NCBI RefSeq assembly: GCF_900110735.1
Contig: NZ_FOET01000001.1
Span: 558,001-622,000 of the forward strand
From: Streptomyces radiopugnans
Lineage (GTDB): Bacteria > Actinomycetota > Actinomycetes > Streptomycetales > Streptomycetaceae
DNA length: 64,000 bases
Direction: 5' to 3'
The translations under genes and the position numbers were made by a program. Below are positions 16,517 through 24,136 of the stretch, in pieces. The stretch's first letter is position 1. The number at the start of each line of letters is the position of its first letter. The notes under the pieces are model-generated. The model did not search any database and had not been told where the DNA came from. It saw only the letters and a program-made list of their open reading frames with translations.

Positions 16517-16663
16517 GGCGGGTGGCTCCAACTGCTGGGAGGGCGGGACAAGTGGCCCGCCCGCCGGGTCAGGGGCCCCCGTGGTCAGGCACGGGGAACG
16601 GGCGGAGCCACTTTGTTCCTCCACGATACAAAGCAATCCGCGTTTACGCCACCCCGCCCGGCG

Positions 16664-17536
16664 TCAGCTTCTCTGCGTGGCCCTCTCCAGGGCCCGCCGG
16701 GTGTGCGGCCCGTAGACGCCCTCCGGGTCTCCCCGCACTCCGTACCAGGTCTGGAACGTGGACACCCCGTCGGTGACCTCGCCGTCGTACACGCCGTCCA
16801 GGCCGTGCTCCCGGGCGTCGTAGGTGCCCACCGAGGCCAGCCGGTACTGCAGTTCGGCGACCTCCGGCCCCGAGTCGCCCTCGCGCAGTGTGCGCGGCCG
16901 GCCGTCGCCGTCACCGTCGCCGTCCCAGCCGCCGTCCCGGTCGTCCCAGTCCGGAGTGGTGGGGGCGGGGGGCGGCGCGGGGGCGGTGCTCGTGGGCGCC
17001 TCGGCGGTACGGGAGGGGGTGGGGGAGGAGGACGGCGTACGGCTCTGCGACGGACTCGCGGAGGCGGAGGGGGAGGGCGAGGCCGTGGTCGACGGAGAGG
17101 CCGAGGGGGAGGCGGAGTCGTCGGCGCCGGCGGACTCCTCGCCCTTGCCGTCGGTGGGCACCACCGCGGTCGGGGCGCCGCCGCGGTCGCCGAACCGGGC
17201 CTCGTCGAAGGTGTCGTCCCCCCGCGTGAACAGCCCTGCCACCAGTACGCCGGAACCCACCACGGCCACCGCGGTGCCGCCCACGGCCAGCGCCAGGCCG
17301 CGTCCGATGCGGCGGCGCGGGGCGGGACGGCCGCCGGTCACCAGCGGCAGGGGCGCCGTGTCGCCGTCCGCGTGCCGGGCCCCCTCGGTGAACATCGCCA
17401 GGTCGGCCGGGTCCGGCCCCCGGTCCGGCTGTGCCACCGGCCGCGGCAGCACCTCGACCTCGGCGCACCGGCAGCTCGCCCGGCCGGAGTCGTCCGCGGG
17501 CCTGTGGCATATGGGGCAGAAGGGCGTATCCGCCAC
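16664..17536 (-). CDS. Membrane-anchored peptidoglycan-binding protein
   Basis: A 290-aa protein starting at GTG 17536 after GGGAGGGGAG. A short N-terminal zinc-ribbon-like segment (CPICH ... CRCAE) is followed by RRR and one transmembrane helix (~80-100). A long Ser/Pro/Thr spacer (~130-205) leads to a C-terminal PG_binding_1 domain (LREGDSGPEVAELQYRLASVG, DGVYDGEVTDGVSTFQTWYG, GVYGPHTRRALE). Topology is cytoplasmic Cys motif, one membrane pass, and wall-spanning linker to peptidoglycan. Such proteins are widespread in Streptomyces and of unknown role. Confidence 0.85.
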   Translation of the reverse strand: MADTPFCPICHRPADDSGRASCRCAEVEVLPRPVAQPDRGPDPADLAMFTEGARHADGDTAPLPLVTGGRPAPRRRIGRGLALAVGGTAVAVVGSGVLVAGLFTRGDDTFDEARFGDRGGAPTAVVPTDGKGEESAGADDSASPSASPSTTASPSPSASASPSQSRTPSSSPTPSRTAEAPTSTAPAPPPAPTTPDWDDRDGGWDGDGDGDGRPRTLREGDSGPEVAELQYRLASVGTYDAREHGLDGVYDGEVTDGVSTFQTWYGVRGDPEGVYGPHTRRALERATQRS

Positions 17537-17663
17537 TGCGAGCTCCCCTCCCTCAGAAAGTGCCACAGAGGTTACTGGATGCCCTCCGCCCCCTTTGTAC
17601 CCGCCGGTCACCTCCGTCCGCCGGGGTCCGCGGGGCCCGCGCGGCGCGCTGCCGGCCGGCCCC

Positions 17664-17688
17664 GGCCCCGGACGAGGTGCCCGGGGCC
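17664..17688 (-). terminator. Hairpin after the heme monooxygenase gene
   Basis: An 8-bp perfect stem, GGCCCCGG (17664-17671) and CCGGGGCC (17681-17688), with a 9-nt loop, begins 20 bp past the stop at 17708. Confidence 0.5.
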
Positions 17689-17707
17689 GGTGCCGGTGCC
17701 CGGTTGC

Positions 17708-18079
17708 TCAGTCCTCCGTCCCCGCGGTGTCCGCGGCGGGCTTCGGGGCCGCCTGCTGGACGACCTCGAAGGTCCAGACGGTGGAGTCGGACGCCGCGGG
17801 GCCCCGGCCCGCGCCGCCGCCCGGACGGCCTCCGCCGCCGCTGCCGCCGCCCTGGTGCGCCGACTTCATCGGACCCGACATCCACGCCTGGAACGCGGCC
17901 TCGTCACGCCAGCGGGTGTAGACGAGGTACCGGTCGGTCCCCTCCAGGGGGCGGAGCAGCTCGAACCACTCGAAACCGTCGGAGGACTCCACCGCACCCG
18001 CCCGGGAGGCGAACCGCCGCTCGAGTTCCTCCCGCTGCTCGGAGGGGACGGTCAGGGCGTTGATCTTCACGATGCTCAT
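17708..18079 (-). CDS. IsdG/MhuD-type heme-degrading monooxygenase
   Basis: A 123-aa ABM-fold protein. The catalytic triad of non-canonical heme oxygenases is present with MhuD-like numbering: N7 (VKINALTV), W66 (FQAWMSG) and H75 (MKSAHQGG). Surrounding GFEWFELLRP and YLVYTRWRDEAAF match IsdG strands. The enzyme would open heme and release iron in the cytoplasm. A glycine-rich insertion follows His75 before the final strand (VWTFEVVQQ), and the tail is disordered. The start is ATG 18079 after GGGGG; the ~80-codon open extension upstream is not coding. Confidence 0.82.
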   Translation of the reverse strand: MSIVKINALTVPSEQREELERRFASRAGAVESSDGFEWFELLRPLEGTDRYLVYTRWRDEAAFQAWMSGPMKSAHQGGGSGGGGRPGGGAGRGPAASDSTVWTFEVVQQAAPKPAADTAGTED

Positions 18080-18229
18080 GCCCCCATCGTGCCTTCCGCC
18101 CCGGGCCGGAGGTGCGGCGGCACGGCGGTCGTTCCGGCTTGTGGTGCCGTGCGGCGGATGTTCCGGGGGAGCTGCCGTCCTTGCGCCCGTTCGCGTACGC
18201 GCCGGCGCGGGCGGCGTACGGACACACGA

Positions 18230-18263
18230 CGGCGGCCCGGCCCCGATGAGGGCCGGGCCGCCG
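18230..18263 (-). terminator. Strong hairpin ending the ECF/B12 operon
   Basis: A 14-bp perfect stem (18230-18243 and 18250-18263) with a 6-nt loop, ~70 bp after the last gene of the leftward operon. The rest of 18080-18329 is non-coding. Confidence 0.7.
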
Positions 18264-18329
18264 AGGGCACCGGGCGGAGGGTGCCGGGTGCGGCCGCCGC
18301 GGTCCGGCGGTCGCGTCACGGCCTGCGGG

Positions 18330-18938
18330 TCAGAGCCGCATGAGCCGGTCGGCGGCGTCGCGGTACTCCCGCAGCGCCCTGCGCAGGTCCTCCGTGCGCT
18401 CCGCGGAGTCCTCGCCGCGCCAGGGCTCGCGCAGTTCGCGGTGGCGTTCGGTGAGCAGATCGGTGATACGGCGGGAGATCTCCTCGAACACGGCGTCCGC
18501 CTCCTCGACCGAGCGCCGCGGCCCGTCGACGAAGCCCGTCACCGCGTCGTGCAGCCGCCTGCCGAACCGCTCGCGCTCCTCGGGGGTCAGCAGGCCCGCG
18601 CCGCCGTTCCCGTCCTCCGGGCGGTCTCCGTGCGCGTCTGCGCGCGGTTCCCCGTGCGCCGGTGCCGCCGCTCCCGCTCCGGTTCCGGTCCCCGGTCGCG
18701 TCGCCCCGTCGGCCGTCCCGGTGCTCTTCCCGAGCGGCCCGTGCGGGGAGGAGGCGGAGGCGCCGTGTCCACCCGCCCGGTCGGCGGAACCGGCCGGAGT
18801 CACCGGAGTCACCGGAGTCACCGGTGCCACCGGCTCCGTCCGGTCGACCGGGGGCGCGTCGTCCGTCCACTCGGGCCGGCCGGCGCGGTCGGCCAGCGGG
18901 GCCCGGCGCTCCTGGGGGATGTGTCCGTTCGTGCTCAT
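18330..18938 (-). CDS. Unknown protein, soluble partner of upstream membrane protein
   Basis: A 202-aa protein of unknown function starting at ATG 18938, overlapping the upstream gene as ATGA. Residues 1-110 are disordered, with a VTPVTPVTP repeat. The C-terminal ~90 residues are helical (LTPEERERFGRRLHDAVTGFVDGP, SVEEADAVFEEISRRITDLL). The LTxxERE...FVDxP...AD pattern recurs in the upstream protein, so the two share a paralogous helical domain. No transmembrane segment is seen. The neighbourhood suggests it acts with that protein; nothing indicates a reaction. Confidence 0.7.
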   Translation of the reverse strand: MSTNGHIPQERRAPLADRAGRPEWTDDAPPVDRTEPVAPVTPVTPVTPAGSADRAGGHGASASSPHGPLGKSTGTADGATRPGTGTGAGAAAPAHGEPRADAHGDRPEDGNGGAGLLTPEERERFGRRLHDAVTGFVDGPRRSVEEADAVFEEISRRITDLLTERHRELREPWRGEDSAERTEDLRRALREYRDAADRLMRL

Positions 18939-19624
18939 GCCCTGCCTCCGGAGGTGTCGTGGCGGCGCAGCGCCCCGGGGAGGTGCAGCCGCTCGGAGAG
19001 GCGGCCGTGGCCCCGCGATCCGGTGCCGTCGGCGTGGGTGCGGTCGCGGTCGTGCTCGTGCCGGGGCCCGCCGCCGTGCGAGTCGTGCGCGGACCGCTCC
19101 ATCAGGTCCTCGTACAGGGCGCGGGCGTGCACCAGGGCCTCGCGCAGCCGCTCGGTGTCGGCCTGGCCCTCGCGGGCCAGCACGGCCACGGCGTGCACCT
19201 CGCGGTAGCCCTGGACGCGCCGGGGGTGGTGGACGGAGAGCGCGGAGACCTGCTCGTCGTACCCGTCGCCGGGGAAGCCGCGCGCCTCGGCCAGCCGGCT
19301 CAGCAGCCGGTCGGCGGAGGCGACCGCCTCCACCGGCGCGTCCACGAACCGCTCCTGCACGGCGGCCCACTGGGCCTCGTACTCCTCGCGCTCCTGCGCG
19401 GTCAGCGGCTTCGTCCGCAGCTCGCCGTGGCGCTGGAGCCGCTCCCGCAGTTCCCGTTCGGCGGCCTTGGCATCGCCGTTGTGCTGGGCGACGGTCCGCT
19501 CGTACTCGGGGCCGAACCGCCGCTTCACGGAGTGCGGTCCGCCGCCGCGCCTGACGAGGAACAGGGCGATCGCGAGGACGACGACCGCCGCCACGATCAG
19601 CGTGATGATCAAACCTGTGGACAT
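18935..19624 (-). CDS. Unknown single-pass membrane protein
   Basis: A 229-aa protein. An N-terminal helix (GLIITLIVAAVVVLAIALFLV) anchors it with a short outside N-terminus and a basic KRR following. The cytoplasmic part is helical and charged, with LTAQEREEYEAQWAAVQERFVDAPVEAV resembling the next gene's domain. The tail is rich in His/Asp/Arg. It starts 37 bp after the S-component gene (GGAAGGCGAG before ATG 19624), so it may belong to the cobalamin operon or simply read through from it. I know no function for the family. Confidence 0.7.
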   Translation of the reverse strand: MSTGLIITLIVAAVVVLAIALFLVRRGGGPHSVKRRFGPEYERTVAQHNGDAKAAERELRERLQRHGELRTKPLTAQEREEYEAQWAAVQERFVDAPVEAVASADRLLSRLAEARGFPGDGYDEQVSALSVHHPRRVQGYREVHAVAVLAREGQADTERLREALVHARALYEDLMERSAHDSHGGGPRHEHDRDRTHADGTGSRGHGRLSERLHLPGALRRHDTSGGRA

Positions 19625-19660
19625 GGCTCGCCTTCCACGAGTGTCCCCTTGCTCGGGCTG

Positions 19661-20605
19661 TCAACTCTCCGCGTTGCCGCCCTCGCTGCGTGCAAACGGG
19701 GCCCCGGTGAACGCCGCCGGGGCGCCGAACGCCGCCCGGCGTGTGGCGCGGCGCAGTGCCCGCAGCACCGTGCCGCCCACGGTGAGGGTGAGCACCACGG
19801 TCAGCAGGGCGCGGGGCAGGTCCCAGCCGAGGGAGGTGGCCAGGATGTAGGCGGTGAACTTGGCCAGCTTCACCTCCAGCGGGTCACCCGGGACATGGGA
19901 GATCCCGCTGGCCAGTCCGCTGATGAACGGCCAGCCCTGGAGGTTCATCACCACGCCGTACAGCACCGAGGCGACGGCCCCGTACGCGGCCAGCAGCGCC
20001 AGCTCCCGGCGTCCGCGCAGACTGTGGGGGCCGGGCAGCAGGCCCGCGCCCATCGCCACCCAGCCCATCGACAGCATCTGGAACGGCAGCCACGGCCCGA
20101 CCCCGCCGGTCAGCAGCGCCGAGGCGAACATCGACACCGCGCCCAGGACGAAACCGAAACCCGGCCCCAGCACCCGGCCGGAGAGCACCATCAGGAAGAA
20201 CATCGGCTCCAGGCCCGCCGTCCCCGCCCCCAGCGGGCGCAGCGCGGCGCCCGCGGCGGCCAGCACGCCGAGCATCGCGACGGCCTTGGCGTCCAGCCCG
20301 GTGTCGGCGACGGCCGCCACCGCCACGGCCAGCAGCAGCGGCAGCAGCGCCGCGAACAGCCAGGGCGCGTCCCCCGAGTGGGCCAGACCGGAGGCGGAGT
20401 CGGCCAGCAGCGGCCAGCCGAAGGCGGCCATGCCGACGGCCGAGACGATGCCCAGGGCCGCCGCGGAGCGCGGCCCGATCCGTACGGCGCGCACCTGGCG
20501 GTCGGCGCGGTCGGCGTGTTCGGCGCGGTCGGTCCGCGCCCGGCGTCCGGCCCGTTCGGTACCGGGGGATCCGGGGATGTCCGGGGTGTCCGAGGCGCCG
20601 GTCAT
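19661..20605 (-). CDS. ECF transporter S component, probably cobalamin
   Basis: A 314-aa membrane protein with about six transmembrane helices (e.g. LLPLLLAVAVAAVADTGL, GFGFVLGAVSMFASALLTGG, MGWVAMGAGLL, LLAAYGAVASVLYGVVMNL). GLEPMFFLMVLSGRVLG and TGGVGPWLPFQMLSMGWV are typical of ECF substrate-binding S components of the CbrT/unclassified type. Location under a cobalamin riboswitch with EcfT and EcfA genes suggests B12 or a precursor as ligand. The disordered N-terminus (~1-50) is cytoplasmic. The ATG start overlaps the ATPase stop by 4 bp. Confidence 0.85.
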   Translation of the reverse strand: MTGASDTPDIPGSPGTERAGRRARTDRAEHADRADRQVRAVRIGPRSAAALGIVSAVGMAAFGWPLLADSASGLAHSGDAPWLFAALLPLLLAVAVAAVADTGLDAKAVAMLGVLAAAGAALRPLGAGTAGLEPMFFLMVLSGRVLGPGFGFVLGAVSMFASALLTGGVGPWLPFQMLSMGWVAMGAGLLPGPHSLRGRRELALLAAYGAVASVLYGVVMNLQGWPFISGLASGISHVPGDPLEVKLAKFTAYILATSLGWDLPRALLTVVLTLTVGGTVLRALRRATRRAAFGAPAAFTGAPFARSEGGNAES

Positions 20606-22272
20606 ACGCCCGCCCCCGCTTCCTCCAGCGCCGCCCGCACCTGACCGACCGTGAGCCAGCGCCGGGGGGCGAGGATCTTCGCGGTCTGCGGGGCGAAGGC
20701 GGGGGAGGAGGTGACGACCTCGGCACTCGGGCCGTCCGCGACGACCTCGCCGTCGGCCAGGATCACCACCCGGCGGGCGAGTTCGGCGGCGAGTTCCACG
20801 TCGTGGGTGGCCAGGACGATGGCGTGGCCGTCCTCCGCCAGCGCGCGCAGCACGCCGGTCAGCCGCTCCTTGGCCGCGTAGTCCAGGCCGCGCGTCGGCT
20901 CGTCCAGGAGCAGCAGGGGAGGGGCCGCGGTGAGGACGACGGCCAGCGCCAGGGCCAGGCGCTGGCCCTCCGACAGGTCGCGCGGGTGGGTGCCGTCGTG
21001 GACGTCCGGCAGCAGGGCGGAGACCAGGGCGCGGCAGGTGCCGGGCTCGGCGCCCGCGTCGCGGTCCGCGCCGGCGCACTCGGCGGCGACGGTGTCGGCG
21101 TACAGAAGGTCGCGCGGGTCCTGCGGCACCAGGCCGACGCGGCGCAGCAGTTCGGAGGGCCGGGTGCGGTGCGGCACGGCACCGGACGCGCCGCCCAGGC
21201 GCACCGTGCCGCGCGCGGGCTCGTACATGCCGACCAGGGTGTTCAGCAGGGTGGACTTGCCCGCGCCGTTGCGGCCCATCAGCGCGATCGTCTCGCCCGG
21301 CCGCACCGTCAGGTCGACCTTCTCCAGGGCGGTGATCCGGCCGCGGCGTACGGACAGGGAGGAGACCTCGGCCAGCGGTTCGCCGCCGCCGGACCCGTCC
21401 GGTCCGTCCGGCCCGCCGCGGCCGGCGGGCGTCTCCGGCGTCTCCAGAGGCTCCAGCGTGTCCAGCCGCTCCCGCAGCCCCGCCGCCCTGCGGCGCGCGT
21501 CCCGCACCGACAGCGGCAGCGGGGACCAGCCGGCCAGCCGCCCCAGGGCGACGACGGGCGGACGGACCGGCGAGAGCGCCATCACCTCGGCCGGCTCGCC
21601 CAGCACCGGCGCTGCGCCGGGCGCGGGCAGCAGCAGCACCTGGTCCGCGTACTGCACCACGCGCTCCAGGCGGTGCTCGGCCATCAGCACGGTGGTGCCC
21701 AGGTCGTGCACCAGCCGCTGGAGGACGGCCAGCACCTCCTCGGCGGCGGCCGGATCGAGCGCGGAGGTCGGCTCGTCCAGCACCAGCACCTTGGGGTGGG
21801 TGGTCAGCACCGAGCCGATGGCCACGCGCTGCATCTGCCCGCCGGAGAGGGTGGCCAGGGGGCGGTCGCGCAGATCGGCCAGGCCCAGCAGGTCCAGGGT
21901 CTCCTCGACGCGGCGGCGCATGGTGTCCGGCGGCAGGCCCAGGCACTCCATGCCGTAGGCGAGCTCGTCCTCGACGGTGTCGGTGACGAAGTGGGCCAGC
22001 GGGTCCTGGCCCACGGTGCCGACGACGTCGGCCAGTTCGCGCGGCCGGTTCTCGCGGGTGTCGCGGCCGTCCACGGTCACGCGGCCGTGCAGGGTGCCGC
22101 CGGTGAAGTGCGGCACCAGCCCGGAGACGGCGCCCAGCAGCGTGGACTTGCCCACGCCGGACGGGCCGACGACGAGCACCAGCTCGCCCTCGGGCACGGT
22201 GAGGTCCACCCCGTGCACGGCGGGGGCGGCGTCGTCCCCGTAGGTGACGGAGACCTGGTCGAAGCGGATCAT
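20602..22272 (-). CDS. ECF transporter ATPase with two ABC domains (EcfA-A')
   Basis: A 556-aa fusion of the two ECF ATPases. Domain 1 has Walker A GPSGVGKST (~36), signature LSGGQMQR, Walker B VLVLDEPTS and an H-loop AEHRLE. Domain 2 (from ~300) has GRNGAGKST, LSEGQRLAL, LLLLDEPTRGLD and ATHDVELA. A low-complexity linker (~270-300) joins them. Both sites look catalytically complete. It energises uptake with EcfT and the S component. The start ATG 22272 overlaps ecfT's stop by 4 bp, and the stop overlaps the S-component start by 4 bp. Confidence 0.93.
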   Translation of the reverse strand: MIRFDQVSVTYGDDAAPAVHGVDLTVPEGELVLVVGPSGVGKSTLLGAVSGLVPHFTGGTLHGRVTVDGRDTRENRPRELADVVGTVGQDPLAHFVTDTVEDELAYGMECLGLPPDTMRRRVEETLDLLGLADLRDRPLATLSGGQMQRVAIGSVLTTHPKVLVLDEPTSALDPAAAEEVLAVLQRLVHDLGTTVLMAEHRLERVVQYADQVLLLPAPGAAPVLGEPAEVMALSPVRPPVVALGRLAGWSPLPLSVRDARRRAAGLRERLDTLEPLETPETPAGRGGPDGPDGSGGGEPLAEVSSLSVRRGRITALEKVDLTVRPGETIALMGRNGAGKSTLLNTLVGMYEPARGTVRLGGASGAVPHRTRPSELLRRVGLVPQDPRDLLYADTVAAECAGADRDAGAEPGTCRALVSALLPDVHDGTHPRDLSEGQRLALALAVVLTAAPPLLLLDEPTRGLDYAAKERLTGVLRALAEDGHAIVLATHDVELAAELARRVVILADGEVVADGPSAEVVTSSPAFAPQTAKILAPRRWLTVGQVRAALEEAGAGV

Positions 22273-23450
22273 GCGCGGGTCGTCTCCTTCGCCGGCGGGA
22301 TCTGCCCGGAGCGGGAGACGGACCCGGCGTCGGTTTCGGTTCGGGGGGCGGGTGCGGGGGCGACGAAGGCCGGGAGCAGCCCGGCCAGTACGGCCGCGGC
22401 GGGCCACAGCGGCAGTTCGGGCGCGGTCAGCGGCACCGGGGGCGGGTCGAGGGCCTCCGGCAGGCGGGCGGCGGCCCAGACCACGGCCGCGCCGACCGCC
22501 GCGCCGGACGCCGACACCAGCCAGGCGCGCGCCCCCCAGCGGTCGGGCCGGTAGCGGCTGCGCACCGCGCGGCGCCCGCCCAGCCACAGCCCGCCGAGCG
22601 CGGCGGCCAGCCCGAGCAGCAGCACAGGCAGCCCCAGGGCCGCGCCCCGGGCGGCCAGCAGCCCGTACGTCCCGGCGCACACGCCCAGCAGCCCGCCCAG
22701 GGTGAGGGCGGCGGTGGTGCGGCGCACGGCGGGCGGCACCCGCGCGGTGCGGCCGTAGCCGCGCGCGTCCATCGAGGCGGCCAGCGCCACCGAGCGCTCC
22801 AGCGCGCCCTCCAGGACCGGCAGCCCGATCCGCAGTACCGCACGGATGCCCTTGTCGTCGCGGCCGCGCAGCCGACGGGCGGCCCGCAGCCGGCGGACGT
22901 CGGCGATCAGATGGGGGGCGAACGTCATCGCCACGACCACGGCCATCCCCGCCTCGTACAGCGCGGCGGGCAGGGACTTCAGCAGCCGGGCGGGGCTGGC
23001 CAGGGCGTTGGCCGCGCCGACACACACCAGCATGGTGGCCAGCTTCAGCCCGTCGCGCAGCGCGAACACCAGCCCCTCGGCCGTGACCCGGCCGCCGATG
23101 CGCACGCCCTGCGCCCAGTCGGGCAGCGGCACCTCGGGGAGGGTGAACAGCACGGTCGTGCCGGGGATCGGGGAACCGAGGAAGACGGCGAAGAACAGCC
23201 GGATCACCAGCACCGCCAGGGCGATCTTCAGGAAGGCGCCGTAGCCGCGCGCCCAGGGCGCGTCGGTGCGGCGGGCCGCGACGACGTACGCCGTGACGGC
23301 GACGATCAGCGCCAGCAGCAGCGGGTTGGTGGTGCGGGAGGCGGCCGTGGCCAGCCCCAGCGCCCACAGCCACCACGCGCCCGCGTGCAGCGCGTTGGAG
23401 CGCGTCGCACGCGGGGCGCGCAGGGCCGACAGGGACTGGCGGAGGGTCAT
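22269..23450 (-). CDS. ecfT: ECF transporter transmembrane component T (CbiQ family)
   Basis: A 393-aa integral membrane protein, longer than typical EcfT (~260) because of two extra C-terminal hydrophobic segments. The coupling helices that contact the ATPases are visible as KSLPAALYEAGM... and RRLRAARRLRGRDDKGIR (~185-205), with the second Ala-Arg-Gly-type motif in ALAASMDARGYGRTAR (~230-245). It binds the S component and transmits ATP hydrolysis. It overlaps neighbours by 4 bp on both sides. Confidence 0.9.
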   Translation of the reverse strand: MTLRQSLSALRAPRATRSNALHAGAWWLWALGLATAASRTTNPLLLALIVAVTAYVVAARRTDAPWARGYGAFLKIALAVLVIRLFFAVFLGSPIPGTTVLFTLPEVPLPDWAQGVRIGGRVTAEGLVFALRDGLKLATMLVCVGAANALASPARLLKSLPAALYEAGMAVVVAMTFAPHLIADVRRLRAARRLRGRDDKGIRAVLRIGLPVLEGALERSVALAASMDARGYGRTARVPPAVRRTTAALTLGGLLGVCAGTYGLLAARGAALGLPVLLLGLAAALGGLWLGGRRAVRSRYRPDRWGARAWLVSASGAAVGAAVVWAAARLPEALDPPPVPLTAPELPLWPAAAVLAGLLPAFVAPAPAPRTETDAGSVSRSGQIPPAKETTRA

Positions 23451-24136
23451 GACCGGCGCCGGCGGGCCTGCCAGACGGCCGCGGCGGCGAGCACGGCGAC
23501 GACGGCGCCGCCCCCGACCAGCCCGGCGGAGGGGCCGCCGTCCTCGGAGGCGGCGGTGTCCTCGGGAGCGGCGGAGCCCCCGGAGGCGTCCGCCGTCTTT
23601 GCCGCCGGGTCGGAGACCTGCTCACCGCAGCCGGTGCGCGGATAGCCGGCGATGGCGCACAGCAGCGAGTCGGAGTTGTACCGCAGCGGCTTCAGCACGG
23701 CGGCCAGCGCGTCGGCGGCGGTCCCGTCCCCGGGTACGCGCGCGCACTCGGTGCGGCCCCGGGGCGGTTCCTCGCCCCCGGGCGCGTCGGCCCGGGTGCC
23801 GAAGTCGACGCTCAGCGCGATCCGCTTGCCGCCCTCCCCGGCCTCGGCGCCACCGCAGATCTCCTCGAAGTCGCCGGTCCCGCGGGGCTTGTCGGCCTCG
23901 GCGGAGTCCTCGCTCACGGCGAACCGGAAGCCCAGCACATCGCCGTCCTCGGGCCGCAGCGTGCCCGGCCCCTGCGTGGCGTACGTCCACCGGTCGCCGT
24001 CGCGCTCCCAGAAGGACCAGTAGCGGTAGCCGGCGGCGTGCGCGGGGGCCGCGCCCACCGCGGCCGGAACGGCGGTGAACACGGTGGCGAGCACGGCGGT
24101 GAACACGCCGGCGAGCACGGCGCGCGGCGCGGTCAC
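23447..24136 (-). CDS. SCO2322-family surface protein (DUF4430-like)
   Basis: A 229-aa protein from GTG 24136, overlapping the previous stop as GTGA. A signal peptide ends at AHA-A (~35). The mature domain opens AGYRYWSFWERDGDRW, then GPGTLRPEDGDVLGFRFAVS, a layout like the DUF4430 beta domain of intrinsic factor/transcobalamin. Two cysteines (in LLCAIAGYPRTGCG) may pair. A spacer leads to a C-terminal transmembrane helix (GGGAVVAVLAAAAVW) and RRRR, i.e. a type I surface anchor. It is probably an accessory lipid-free B12-capture protein; the DUF4430 comparison is my inference. Confidence 0.8.
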   Translation of the reverse strand: MTAPRAVLAGVFTAVLATVFTAVPAAVGAAPAHAAGYRYWSFWERDGDRWTYATQGPGTLRPEDGDVLGFRFAVSEDSAEADKPRGTGDFEEICGGAEAGEGGKRIALSVDFGTRADAPGGEEPPRGRTECARVPGDGTAADALAAVLKPLRYNSDSLLCAIAGYPRTGCGEQVSDPAAKTADASGGSAAPEDTAASEDGGPSAGLVGGGAVVAVLAAAAVWQARRRRS

